Positions 26,940-35,448 of a DNA stretch of 64,000 nt are shown one piece after another. Each line of letters begins with the position of its first letter. Within the stretch, counting starts at the first letter, position 1. The position numbers and the translations under genes were made by a program. Source of the DNA: Bradyrhizobium sp. OK095. Its GTDB lineage: Bacteria; Pseudomonadota; Alphaproteobacteria; Rhizobiales; Xanthobacteraceae. The stretch is taken from NCBI RefSeq assembly GCF_900109945.1, contig NZ_FOBX01000021.1, forward strand, positions 25,376-89,375. The letters run 5' to 3'. A model generated the notes under the pieces. The model was not told the origin of the DNA and did not search any database. It was given only the letters and a program-made list of their open reading frames with translations.

Positions 26940-27779
26940 ATGAGGATTGTGTTTGGATTTGCGCTGGCGCTGCTGATGTCGCCGGCCTCTGCCGAGACGC
27001 TGGTCGAGCGCGGCGCCTATCTCGTCAACAGCGTGATGGTCTGCCACAACTGCCACACGCCGCGCGGGCCGCAAGGGCTCGATCTCTCGCGTGCGCTCTC
27101 GGGTGGCAGTCAGGTCTTTGACGAGCCGGCGTTCAAGGTCACCGGCTCCAACATCACGCCGGACAAGGATACCGGGATCGGCAACTGGAGCGATGCCGAG
27201 CTGAAACGGTTTCTCGCCAGCGGCATCAAGCCGAACGGCACCCACGTTGCGCCGATCATGCCGAGCGCGTTCTACACGGTGCTCACGGCCCGCGATCTCG
27301 ATGCGCTCGCGGCTTATCTGCGCTCCGTGCCGCCAGTGCGCCACGAGACGCCGGCGCCGGAATACAGGGTCGCGCTGAAGCCGGAAACGCCGACCTATGC
27401 CGGCAAGCAGGCAGCCGAGGCTGACCTGTCCGACAAGCTCGCGCGCGGCCGTTATCTGCTGACGATCGCCCATTGCCTGGAATGCCACACGCCCGAAGGA
27501 CCGTCCGTCGTGCACGATTTCGCCGCAGCAAGCGGCAAGGGCGGCCGGACCTTCAAGGGGCCGTGGGGCGAGTCTGTCTCTGCCAACATCACCGCGGACC
27601 CTGCTGCGGGCCTCGGCCAATGGAGCGACGACGAAATCAAACGTGCGATTACGCAAGGCATCGCGCGCGACGGCCACAAGCTCAAGCCGCCGATGGCTTA
27701 TGCTGGTTATGCAAGCATGACGGCCCAGGATCTCGACGCCATAGTCGCGTTCGTCCGGACGCTGCCGCCGAAATCGTAG
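26940..27779 (+). CDS. Secreted dihaem cytochrome c
   Basis: This 279-residue protein has a cleavable signal peptide (MRIVFGFALALLMSPASA) and two c-type haem sites, CHNCH at residues 35-39 and CLECH at 179-183, each in its own cytochrome c fold. It would carry electrons in the periplasm, probably for a membrane or periplasmic dehydrogenase, but no partner is adjacent. ATG 26940 is chosen because it opens the signal peptide and follows a G-rich ribosome-binding site; the open frame begins at 26904. It is the first gene after the ribosomal terminator. Confidence 0.88.
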   Translation: MRIVFGFALALLMSPASAETLVERGAYLVNSVMVCHNCHTPRGPQGLDLSRALSGGSQVFDEPAFKVTGSNITPDKDTGIGNWSDAELKRFLASGIKPNGTHVAPIMPSAFYTVLTARDLDALAAYLRSVPPVRHETPAPEYRVALKPETPTYAGKQAAEADLSDKLARGRYLLTIAHCLECHTPEGPSVVHDFAAASGKGGRTFKGPWGESVSANITADPAAGLGQWSDDEIKRAITQGIARDGHKLKPPMAYAGYASMTAQDLDAIVAFVRTLPPKS

Positions 27780-27901
27780 GGTGGACACAGGCACGCTACG
27801 GCTCTGCCGTTGTGGCGACAGATCCTCACGCGTCGGTGAGAGGTGATTGCATCCGCCTGTGCTGCGCACGATATCCGTACCAGCATCAATGGAGATAATT
27901 C

Positions 27902-28690
27902 ATGAAGATCGACCTTTCCGGAAAGACCGCCCTCGTCACCGGCTCGACAGCCGGCATTGGCCACGCCATTGCCAAGGGCCTGGCTGCTTCCGGCGCCAGC
28001 GTCGTGATCAACGGCCGCGGACAGGACAAGGTCGATGCGGCCGTGCGCAAGCTGGAAGCGGCTGGCGGCAAGGTGCGCGGCATTGCCGCCGACGTCTCGA
28101 CCGCAGCGGGCTGCAAGGCGCTTGTGGCGGCGCTGCCGGAGGTCGACATCCTCATCAACAACGCCGGCATCTTCGAGCCAAAGGACTTTTTCGAGATCCC
28201 CGATGAGGATTGGAGCCGCTTCTTCGAGGTCAATGTCATGAGCGGCGTACGCCTCTCGCGCGCCTACATGAAGGGCATGCTCAAGCGCAATTGGGGCCGC
28301 ATCGTCTTCATCTCCTCGGAATCCGGGCTCAACATTCCCGCCGAGATGATCCATTACGGCATGAGCAAGACCGCGCAGCTCTCGGTCGCGCGCGGCCTGG
28401 CGCAGCTCACCCGCGGCACTGCGGTCACCGTCAATTCCGTGCTGCCGGGGCCGACCATGTCGGAAGGCGTCGAGACCTTCGTGAAGGATCTCGCCAAGCA
28501 GAACGGCCAGTCAGTGGATGAGGCCGCTGCTAATTTCGTCAAGCAGCACCGCCCGAGCTCGCTGATCCAGCGTTTTGCCAGCGTCGACGAGATCGCGAAT
28601 ATGGTGGTTTATGTCGCATCGAAGGAGGCGTCCGCGACCAACGGCGCGGCGTTGCGGGCGGAAGGTGGCATCGTCAATACGATTGCGTGA
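27902..28690 (+). CDS. Short-chain dehydrogenase/reductase
   Basis: This 262-residue classical SDR oxidises or reduces an unknown alcohol or ketone with NAD(P). The cofactor motif TGSTAGIG is at residues 13-20, NNAG at 86-89, and the catalytic set is Ser139, Tyr152 and Lys156 (YGMSK). GGAG lies upstream of ATG 27902. The next gene is convergent, with a repeat element between them, so it appears to be a single-gene unit. The substrate cannot be predicted. Confidence 0.93.
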   Translation: MKIDLSGKTALVTGSTAGIGHAIAKGLAASGASVVINGRGQDKVDAAVRKLEAAGGKVRGIAADVSTAAGCKALVAALPEVDILINNAGIFEPKDFFEIPDEDWSRFFEVNVMSGVRLSRAYMKGMLKRNWGRIVFISSESGLNIPAEMIHYGMSKTAQLSVARGLAQLTRGTAVTVNSVLPGPTMSEGVETFVKDLAKQNGQSVDEAAANFVKQHRPSSLIQRFASVDEIANMVVYVASKEASATNGAALRAEGGIVNTIA

Positions 28691-28716
28691 GGATGCACGC
28701 GGCAACACAACTGCCG

Positions 28717-28808
28717 TAGGGTGGGCAAAGCGGAAGCGTGCCCACCACTTTTACGCGACGCGTTGAGAAGATGGTGGGCACGGCGCAAGTGCGCCTTTGC
28801 CCACCCTA
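28717..28808. repeat. Palindromic intergenic repeat, family A, copy 1
   Basis: The element has terminal inverted repeats: TAGGGTGGGCAAAGCG at the left and GCCTTTGCCCACCCTA at the right. An internal pair is GCGTGCCCACCA and TGGTGGGCACGGCGC. It lies between convergent genes and may also end transcription from both. A second copy is at 63797-63918. Neither encodes a protein. Confidence 0.85.
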
Positions 28809-28820
28809 AGATACCTGTGC

Positions 28821-29834
28821 CTACCACCCCTCCAGCACGATCTTGCCGCGTGACTTGCCGCTCTCGAGCAGCGCATGCGCGCGCTTGAGGTTGGCTGCGT
28901 TGATCGTGCCAAAGGTCTGGTCGAGCGTGGTGCGCAGCACGCCCTTGTCGATGAGGTCGGCGACGTCGCCCAGCAGATGATGCTGCGCGATCATGTCGGG
29001 GGTCTGGAACGAGGAGCGCGTGAACATCGATTCCCAATGCACCGAGATCGCCTTGCCCTTGAAGGCGCTCATGGTGAATTCCGGGGGATCGTCGATCAGG
29101 CCGAACCGACCCTGCGGCGCCATGAAGTCTGCGATCGCCTTGTAGTGCTGGTCGGTGAAGGTGAGGCTGGCCACCAGCGCGACCGGCGGCAGCTTGAGTT
29201 TCTCGATCTGCTCCTTCATCGGCTTGCCGTGATCGATCATCGCATGCGCGCCGAGATCGAGGCACCATTTTTGTGATTCAGGCCGCGTCGCGGTCGCGAG
29301 CACCGTGAGGCCGGTGAGGCGACGGGCAAGCTGGATCAGGATCGAGCCGACGCCGCCGGCGCCGCCGGTGATCAGCAGCGTGCGCGGATCGACGCTCTTT
29401 CCGGGCACCGCGCCGAGCCGGTCGAACAGCAATTCCCAGGCGGTGATGGAGGTGAGGGGGAGGGCTGCGGCCTGCGCAAACGAGAGCGACTTCGGCTTGT
29501 TGCCGACGATGCGCTCGTCGACCAAATGGAATTCCGCGTTGGTGCCCTGGCGCAAGATCGAGCCCGCGTAGAACACTTCATCACCGGGCTTGAACAGTGT
29601 GACCTCGGGCCCGACGGCATCGACCACGCCGGCTGCGTCATAGCCCAGGATCTTGGTCCCGCCCTCGGGCGGGGCGGCGCGCTTGCGCACCTTGTAATCG
29701 ACCGGATTGGCCGAGATCGCCTTCACGGCGACGCGGATGTCGCGTCCCTCAGGCTCGGGCTTTGCGGTTTCGAAGTCGATCAGCGCGTCCTGATCCTCGA
29801 TCGGAAGCGATTTTTTGTAGCCGACGGCCTTCAT
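28821..29834 (-). CDS. Zinc-free MDR/quinone oxidoreductase-like alcohol dehydrogenase
   Basis: This 337-residue medium-chain reductase starts MKAVGYKKSLPIEDQDALID. It has the GroES-like half (ANPVDYKVRKRA, KILGYDAAGVVDAVG) and a Rossmann half (LLITGGAGGVGSILIQLARR). The catalytic and structural zinc cysteines are missing, which places it with NADPH:quinone reductases. GGAGA precedes the ATG. It diverges from an HxlR-type regulator gene. In many bacteria HxlR regulators control such reductases in response to electrophiles or quinones, so the pair is probably a regulator and its target. Confidence 0.9.
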   Translation of the reverse strand: MKAVGYKKSLPIEDQDALIDFETAKPEPEGRDIRVAVKAISANPVDYKVRKRAAPPEGGTKILGYDAAGVVDAVGPEVTLFKPGDEVFYAGSILRQGTNAEFHLVDERIVGNKPKSLSFAQAAALPLTSITAWELLFDRLGAVPGKSVDPRTLLITGGAGGVGSILIQLARRLTGLTVLATATRPESQKWCLDLGAHAMIDHGKPMKEQIEKLKLPPVALVASLTFTDQHYKAIADFMAPQGRFGLIDDPPEFTMSAFKGKAISVHWESMFTRSSFQTPDMIAQHHLLGDVADLIDKGVLRTTLDQTFGTINAANLKRAHALLESGKSRGKIVLEGW

Positions 29835-29955
29835 GGCTTGTCTCCATCAGATGGCGTGCTCGCCTGCCGTGCTAACTGTCGCTCTGGCTCCGATTTGGCA
29901 AGTACTGTAAATTCGGGGATATAGTCCCTGTTTGGATACTATTGGGAAAATACCC
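29835..29955. promoter_or_regulatory. Shared divergent control region of the MDR and HxlR genes
   Basis: These 121 bases hold the promoters of both genes. A palindrome GGGATATAGTCCC (29916-29928) overlaps a possible -10 element TATAGT (29920-29925), with TTGGCA at 29895-29900, 19 bp upstream. The palindrome is a good candidate operator for the HxlR protein; this is inference from position. Confidence 0.5.
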
Positions 29956-30330
29956 ATGAAACGGCGAGATTTTACCCGGCGTCCCGGCTGCTCGGTCGAG
30001 GCGACGCTGGACCTGATCGACGGCAAGTGGAAGGGCGTGATCCTCTATCACCTCCAGGATGGCACCCAGCGCTTCGGTGAGTTGCGCCGCCGGATGCCTG
30101 GGATCACCCAGCGCATGCTGACAAAGCAGCTTCGCGCGCTGGAAGAGGACAAGCTCGTCATCCGCAAGGTCTATGCGGAAGTGCCGCCGCGTGTGGAATA
30201 TTGCCTCTCGGAGTTAGGTGAGAGCCTGCGGCCGGTGATCGACATCCTGAAGGCCTGGGGCGAGAGCCATCAGCAGCGGCTCTCTTGCGCGTCGCCGCCG
30301 GTGATCGTGAAGAAGAAGCGCGCGGCGTAG
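29956..30330 (+). CDS. HxlR-family winged-helix regulator
   Basis: This 124-residue DNA-binding protein has the HxlR signature CSVEATLDLIDGKWKGVILY near the N-terminus and a winged helix FGELRRRMPGITQRMLTKQL. The cysteine in GCSVEA is the residue that senses electrophiles in characterised members. The open frame starts earlier at a TTG (29932), but ATG 29956 (MKRRDFTRRPGC) is the better start. It probably controls the divergent quinone-reductase-like gene and itself. It ends in a basic KKKRAA tail. Confidence 0.9.
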   Translation: MKRRDFTRRPGCSVEATLDLIDGKWKGVILYHLQDGTQRFGELRRRMPGITQRMLTKQLRALEEDKLVIRKVYAEVPPRVEYCLSELGESLRPVIDILKAWGESHQQRLSCASPPVIVKKKRAA

Positions 30331-30369
30331 AGATCCGGGAGCGGCGTGTCGCTCCCGGATGAGATCGTC

Positions 30370-32004
30370 TCAGAACGCGAACTGCGTACGCATCGCGACG
30401 GCGTCGAAGTTCGAGCCTGTATTCGTGTTCGCCCCGGGCGGGAGCGTTTGCTTGGAAATGTTGCCATGCAGGTAATCCAGCATGAAGCGGACATTGCCGT
30501 TGACGTACCAGTTGAGCGCGAGCGTGTAGACCGTCTGGCGTCCGCCGGCGATGCCGGTGGCAGCCGCGATCTGATCGTTCAGGTCGACGGTGGAGTAGCG
30601 GCCGGCTATCTCCCAGGCACCCCAGCCACCGCCGTCGATTGAGAACGGATGATCGGGCTTGACGCCGGCATAGGCGGCGTTGCCTGGATTGTACTTGCGT
30701 GATTCACCGGTCAAAACGTAGGCCGCTTCCGCGTAACCTCCCTGGAATTTCAGGCTTGGTGCTCCCACGATCGGCACGCTGGTATTCGCGTTGCGTTCGA
30801 TGTTGAACCAGTAGTATTCGCCCTGGAGGAACAGCGAGCCGTAGGTTGCCGCGGCTTCCACGCCATAGACCTGGGCGCCCGAGACATTGGCAATCGCACC
30901 GGTCGAAATCAGTGTCGTGGGATCGATGCGCAGTTCGGGCCGGTCGCTGAGCGCGAGCGTTTGCGTGTTCGCTACCAGATTGCGCGGCGGCTGGATCAGC
31001 CACTGGGCGTCGCCGCCAAGATGCACCGAGTAGTCCTTGCCGCTGACGATCTGGCCGGCGACGCGGGCGGTCGCGCCGTATTGCTCGCTGGTCCCGGGAG
31101 GTGAGGCGCTCGAGGCCGAGTGAATGGCACCCGTCGTCGGACCGGTCACGTAAGCGCCGGCATAGAATACATCGTTGTACCAGCGCGCGCCCGCCGCAGA
31201 ACGAAAGTCACCGGCAGCGATGTTTTGTGCGATGATGCCGACCGAGGCGCGCTCCATGAAGGGAATATCGTTGGAGCTCATGGATTCATCCATGGTCCAT
31301 GCAATATCCATGACGCCGGCTTCGATGGCCATTTTGCCGCCGAACGGCTTCAGCCCGGTATAGCTTACATACGCGTTCTCGATGCCGGAGGTGCCTCCGC
31401 CGGGCAGGAAGCCGACAGGGGTCGCACCGGCGGCGCCGGTGCCGCCAAATCCGTCGGACGAGCCGCCGAAGTCGTAGATCAGAGCGAAATTCCAGTCGTT
31501 GAAGAACTTGCCGGCGATGCCGATGCGCGCGCGGCGGACGTTTTCGCCGCTGTCGAGCTTCTGCGGCACGGTGGCCGCCGTGTTGGGACGATAGTCGTAG
31601 CCACCAATATCGTAGTGCAAGCGGCCGGTGATCGCGACGCAGTTGGCTTCGTCGGCGGTACAGATGGTCGGCCGGTTGTTCGGCATCGTGACCACCACGC
31701 CGGATGGATGCACCGGTCCCTTGAGCGGGATTGCCGCATTGGCGTTGGCGACGACGGCCTTCGCCTCGGAGCGCGCCTCCGCCTTTGCTTCGGCCTTCGC
31801 TTCGACCTTGGCCTTTGCGGTCGCCGCCGTGTTCGCTGCGGTCTGGCTCTGGAGCTTGTCGAGCTTCTGCTCCAGCATCTTCAACTGCTGCTTCAAGAGC
31901 GCGATCTCCTGATCGCTGCTGCTCGCCGATTGCGCCTGGGCCTGCGAGGCCACAAGCGCGCCGGCAAGACCAATCGCCGTGGCCGCTATTCTTGTCCTGT
32001 TCAC
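30370..32004 (-). CDS. Outer-membrane porin, OprO/OprP-like, with N-terminal coiled coil
   Basis: This 544-residue precursor has a signal peptide (MNRTRIAATAIGLAGALVAS and QAQA). A coiled-coil segment follows (LLKQQLKMLEQKLDKLQ), then an Ala/Lys/Glu linker with KAEAKAEARSEAK repeats. A large beta-barrel ends in the C-terminal Phe required for BAM recognition (MRTQFAF). Anions or phosphate are the usual cargo of the family, but selectivity is not visible here. GTG 32004 is chosen because GGAGG stands at the right distance upstream; the frame extends to 32109 without similarity. The helical N-terminus probably trimerises and reaches into the periplasm. Confidence 0.87.
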   Translation of the reverse strand: MNRTRIAATAIGLAGALVASQAQAQSASSSDQEIALLKQQLKMLEQKLDKLQSQTAANTAATAKAKVEAKAEAKAEARSEAKAVVANANAAIPLKGPVHPSGVVVTMPNNRPTICTADEANCVAITGRLHYDIGGYDYRPNTAATVPQKLDSGENVRRARIGIAGKFFNDWNFALIYDFGGSSDGFGGTGAAGATPVGFLPGGGTSGIENAYVSYTGLKPFGGKMAIEAGVMDIAWTMDESMSSNDIPFMERASVGIIAQNIAAGDFRSAAGARWYNDVFYAGAYVTGPTTGAIHSASSASPPGTSEQYGATARVAGQIVSGKDYSVHLGGDAQWLIQPPRNLVANTQTLALSDRPELRIDPTTLISTGAIANVSGAQVYGVEAAATYGSLFLQGEYYWFNIERNANTSVPIVGAPSLKFQGGYAEAAYVLTGESRKYNPGNAAYAGVKPDHPFSIDGGGWGAWEIAGRYSTVDLNDQIAAATGIAGGRQTVYTLALNWYVNGNVRFMLDYLHGNISKQTLPPGANTNTGSNFDAVAMRTQFAF

Positions 32005-32317
32005 GTCACGCCTCCATCGTTTGACGAACTTCCCCAAGTCGCCGGCGGAGAGCCTAGGATTGATCGATGACTGCCCCGCGACGCTGCGCTCCGGTTGCGC
32101 GGTTCCCACTGGTGCAAATTCGCCGCAACCGAATCCACCGCAGGATAGAATGCTGGATGATGGGCGTCATGCCAATCTGTTGCGCCGGCCGGCTTGCGAT
32201 TTCGCACGGAGGCTTGCATTCCGGCGACACCCGGAAGGGGGTGAATAATGCCGCCTTGCGCCCTTCTATTAGGGGGCGAACGCGCCTATATTCCGGCGTC
32301 TTTTCCGAGAGGTAGGA
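32005..32317. other. Divergent intergenic region between porin and degP-like genes
   Basis: I see no supported gene in these 313 bases. They must hold the porin promoter (leftward) and the protease promoter (rightward). CTATAT at 32286-32291 matches the alphaproteobacterial -10 consensus 27 bases before the protease ATG, but no good -35 stands at 17 bp, which would fit an activator or a stress sigma factor. Confidence 0.5.
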
Positions 32318-33724
32318 ATGTTTCGATCGATCTCGACCGCCGTCGTCACGGCATTGTGCATAGCGTTTTCGGTCCACTTCAATCCGGCCGCCGCGCAGGA
32401 CCGCCGCGTCCCGTCGTCGCCGGCGGAGCTGCGGCTGTCCTATGCGCCGATCGTGCAGCGGGTGCAGCCGGCGGTCGTCAACGTCTATGCCGCCAAGGTC
32501 GTGCAGAACCGCAATCCGCTGCTGGACGACCCGATCTTCCGCCGCTTCTTCGGCGTGCCGGGCCAGCAGCAGGAGCAGGTCCAGCGCTCGCTCGGTTCGG
32601 GTGTGATTGTCGATGCGTCCGGCCTCGTCGTCACCAACGTCCACGTGATCGAGGGCGCGGACCAGGTGAAGGTCTCGCTGTCGGACAAGCGCGAGTTCGA
32701 GGCCGAGATCGTGTTGAAGGATTCCCGGAGCGATCTCGCGATACTGCGATTGAAGGATACCAAGGAGAAGTTTCCGGCTCTCGAATTCACCAATTCGGAC
32801 GAGCTGATGGTGGGCGACGTCGTGATGGCGATCGGCAATCCCTTCGGCGTCGGCCAGACCGTGACTCACGGTATCATCTCGGCGCTCGCGCGCACGCAGG
32901 TCGGCATCACCGACTACCAGTTCTTCATCCAGACTGATGCGGCGATCAATCCCGGCAATTCGGGCGGCGCGCTGGTCGACATGAATGGCCGGCTGGCCGG
33001 CATCAACACTGCGATCTATTCGCGCTCCGGTGGCTCGCAGGGCATCGGCTTTGCCATTCCCGCCAATATGGTGCGCGTCGTCGTCGCCTCCGCCAAGAGC
33101 GGCGGCACGGCGGTGAAGCGTCCCTGGCTCGGCGCGAAATTGCAGGCGGTGACGCCGGAGATCGCCGAGAGCCTCGGCCTGCGCTCGCCGATCGGCGCGC
33201 TGGTTGCGAGCGTGGTGGCGAACGGCCCTGCGGCGAAGGCCGGCTTGAAGTCCTCCGATCTCATCACCGGGATCGACGGCCAGACCGTGGATGATCCCAA
33301 CGCCTTTGACTATCGCTTCGCGACCCGTCCGCTCGGCGGCACCGCGCAGATCGACGTCCAGCGCGGCGGCAAGCCGGTCAAGCTGACGGTGGCGCTGGAG
33401 AGCGCGCCTGACGCCGGCCGCAACGAGCTCGTCGTCACCGCGCGGTCGCCGTTCCAGGGCGCGAAGGTCTCGACCATCACGCCGGCGGTCGCCGACGAGC
33501 TGCATCTGGATGCCGACACCGAGGGCGTCGTGATCACCGATCTCGGCGGCGACTCGCCGGCGGCCAATGTCGGTTTCCAGAAGGGCGACATCATCCTCAC
33601 GGTCAACAATCAGAAGATCGGCAAGACCGGCGACCTCGAGAAGGCGGCGGGCACAAGCCAGCGGATCTGGCGCATCACGCTGGTGCGCGGTGGCCAGCAG
33701 ATCAACGTCACGCTGGGCGGATGA
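32318..33724 (+). CDS. Periplasmic Do/DegP-family serine protease
   Basis: This 468-residue HtrA protease has a signal peptide (MFRSISTAVVTALCIAF...AAA) and the trypsin-like triad His109 (TNVHVIE), Asp139 (SDLAIL) and Ser215 (GNSGGAL). Two PDZ domains follow (about residues 265-355 and 385-465). It would degrade or refold misfolded envelope proteins. AGGTAGGA sits directly before the ATG. The stop overlaps the start of rarA (ATGA), an odd partner for an envelope protease. It lies divergent from the porin gene, a typical client class. I cannot tell DegP from DegQ by eye. Confidence 0.94.
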   Translation: MFRSISTAVVTALCIAFSVHFNPAAAQDRRVPSSPAELRLSYAPIVQRVQPAVVNVYAAKVVQNRNPLLDDPIFRRFFGVPGQQQEQVQRSLGSGVIVDASGLVVTNVHVIEGADQVKVSLSDKREFEAEIVLKDSRSDLAILRLKDTKEKFPALEFTNSDELMVGDVVMAIGNPFGVGQTVTHGIISALARTQVGITDYQFFIQTDAAINPGNSGGALVDMNGRLAGINTAIYSRSGGSQGIGFAIPANMVRVVVASAKSGGTAVKRPWLGAKLQAVTPEIAESLGLRSPIGALVASVVANGPAAKAGLKSSDLITGIDGQTVDDPNAFDYRFATRPLGGTAQIDVQRGGKPVKLTVALESAPDAGRNELVVTARSPFQGAKVSTITPAVADELHLDADTEGVVITDLGGDSPAANVGFQKGDIILTVNNQKIGKTGDLEKAAGTSQRIWRITLVRGGQQINVTLGG

Positions 33725-35055
33725 GTCCGAAGCGACCACAGGAGACGCCAACTCTCTTTGCCGCGGCGGGGCTCGATCACGAGGCCCCGCATCCGCTGCC
33801 GGACCGGCTGCGCCCGCGCGCGCTGTCGGAGGTCGTCGGCCAGGACCACATTCTCGGTCCCGACGGCGCGTTGACGCGCATGCTTGAGACGCGCACGCTG
33901 GGATCGCTGGTGTTCTGGGGCCCGCCCGGCACCGGCAAGACCACGGTGGCGCGGCTGCTGGCCGATGCGACGGACCTGCATTTCGAGCAGATCTCCGCGG
34001 TGTTCTCCGGCGTCGCAGATTTGAAGAAGGCGTTCGATGCCGCGCGCGCCCGCCGCGAGATGGGCAAGGGCACGCTTCTTTTCGTCGACGAGGTGCATCG
34101 CTTCAACCGCGCGCAGCAGGATTCCTTTTTGCCTGTCATGGAAGACGGCACGGTGGTGATGGTCGGCGCCACCACCGAAAATCCCTCCTTCGAGCTCAAC
34201 GCGGCGCTTCTGTCGCGTGCGCGCGTGCTGGTGTTTCGCTCGCTCGATGCCGCCGCGATCGAAAAGCTGTTCGCGCATGCCGAGGAGGCCGAAGGCAAGA
34301 AGCTGCCGCTCGATGACGAGGCGCGCGCGGTGCTGGTGCGCATGGCCGACGGCGACGGAAGGGCGTCGCTGACGCTCGCCGAGGAGGTCTGGCGTTCGGC
34401 GCGGGCGGACGAGATTTTCAATGCCGCGCAATTGCAGGACATTTTGCAACGCCGCGCCCCGATCTACGACAAGTCGGCCGACGGCCATTACAATCTGATC
34501 TCGGCGCTGCATAAGTCGGTGCGCGGCTCCGATCCCGATGCCGCGCTCTATTACCTCGCGCGCATGCTCGATGCGGGCGAGGACCCGCTGTTCCTGGCCC
34601 GCCGCGTCGTGCGCATGGCGGTCGAGGATATCGGCCTTGCCGATCCGCAGGCGCTCGTCATCGCCAACGCTGCCAAGGACGCCTTCGACTTCCTCGGAAG
34701 TCCCGAGGGCGAGCTCGCGATCGCGCAAGCCGTCGTCTATCTCGCCACCGCGCCGAAATCGAACGCGGTCTATACCGCCTTCAAGGCTGCGATGCAGACG
34801 GCAAAGCAGGCCGGCTCGCTGCTGCCGCCGAAGCACATCCTGAATTCCCCGACCAAGCTGATGAAGTCGGAAGGCTACGGCGCGTCGTACGAATACGACC
34901 ATGACACCCCCGACGCGTTCTCTGGCCAGGACTACTTTCCGGAAGCGCTGGGACGCCAGACCTTCTACGACCCGCCCGAGCGGGGTTTCGAGCGCGAGAT
35001 CAGGAAGCGGCTGGATTACTGGGCCAAGCTGCGGAAAGAGCGGGGCGGGAAGTAG
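33721..35055 (+). CDS. rarA: Replication-associated recombination AAA+ ATPase RarA (MgsA)
   Basis: This 444-residue clamp-loader-like ATPase acts at stalled replication forks with SSB and RecA. Walker A GPPGTGKTT is at residues 67-75 and Walker B LLFVDEVHRFN at about 119-129; the ATTENPSFELN sensor region follows. The C-terminal tetramerisation domain (PPKHILNSPTKLMK; YEYDHDTPDAFSGQDYFPE) is complete. The ATG overlaps the preceding protease stop, so the two are translationally coupled. Confidence 0.95.
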   Translation: MSPKRPQETPTLFAAAGLDHEAPHPLPDRLRPRALSEVVGQDHILGPDGALTRMLETRTLGSLVFWGPPGTGKTTVARLLADATDLHFEQISAVFSGVADLKKAFDAARARREMGKGTLLFVDEVHRFNRAQQDSFLPVMEDGTVVMVGATTENPSFELNAALLSRARVLVFRSLDAAAIEKLFAHAEEAEGKKLPLDDEARAVLVRMADGDGRASLTLAEEVWRSARADEIFNAAQLQDILQRRAPIYDKSADGHYNLISALHKSVRGSDPDAALYYLARMLDAGEDPLFLARRVVRMAVEDIGLADPQALVIANAAKDAFDFLGSPEGELAIAQAVVYLATAPKSNAVYTAFKAAMQTAKQAGSLLPPKHILNSPTKLMKSEGYGASYEYDHDTPDAFSGQDYFPEALGRQTFYDPPERGFEREIRKRLDYWAKLRKERGGK

Positions 35056-35079
35056 GCTTAATCTCGCCACAGGGCGTAC

Positions 35080-35105
35080 ATTTACGGTTTACGTAACACG
35101 TAAAT
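35080..35105. promoter_or_regulatory. Double palindrome upstream of the HigA-like gene (candidate operator)
   Basis: ATTTACG (35080-35086) and CGTAAAT (35099-35105) form an inverted repeat enclosing a second perfect palindrome GTTTACGTAAC (35087-35097). The site is 26 bases before the HigA-like ATG, in a gap of only 75 bases. It looks like the autoregulatory operator of an XRE-type antitoxin. Confidence 0.65.
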
Positions 35106-35130
35106 CTTGCTACTCGGCCAGTGAATTCCC

Positions 35131-35448
35131 ATGCCCCACGCACCAACACATCCCGGTGAGCATCTTGCCGAAGAGCTGCGCGAACTCGGCATCACAGCTG
35201 CGGAGCTGTCGCGTCAGATTGACGTGCCAGTCAATCGCATCACCGGCATCATCAATGGGCAGCGTGGCATCACCGCTGACACGGCGCTGCGCCTTGGTCA
35301 CTGGTTCGGTACTAGCCCGCAATTCTGGATGAACCTGCAACAGCAATATGAGCTGCGGCTAGCGGAGAAAGAGGTTGGCGCGCAAGTTGCGTCGCTGCCC
35401 CGCCGTGCCAATGCGCAGTCGACACGAAAGCTTGGAAAAACCGCATGA
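35131..35448 (+). CDS. HigA-family XRE regulator/antitoxin without adjacent toxin
   Basis: This 105-residue protein matches the HigA/VapI antitoxin type: MPHAPTHPGEHLAEELRELG, then the helix-turn-helix (GITAAELSRQIDVPVNRITG), then the family motif GTSPQFWMNLQQQYELRLAE. A HigB toxin gene normally lies directly upstream; here the upstream gene is rarA and no small toxin frame fits in the gap. A palindromic operator stands before it. Its TGA overlaps the ATG of the pseudouridine synthase gene, so it may now act as a plain repressor for that operon. Confidence 0.88.
   Translation: MPHAPTHPGEHLAEELRELGITAAELSRQIDVPVNRITGIINGQRGITADTALRLGHWFGTSPQFWMNLQQQYELRLAEKEVGAQVASLPRRANAQSTRKLGKTA

Noticed and set aside
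35056..35130. A HigB toxin gene upstream of the HigA-like gene
   Set aside because: Only 75 bases lie between rarA and the HigA-like gene, and they hold the palindromic operator, not a coding frame.
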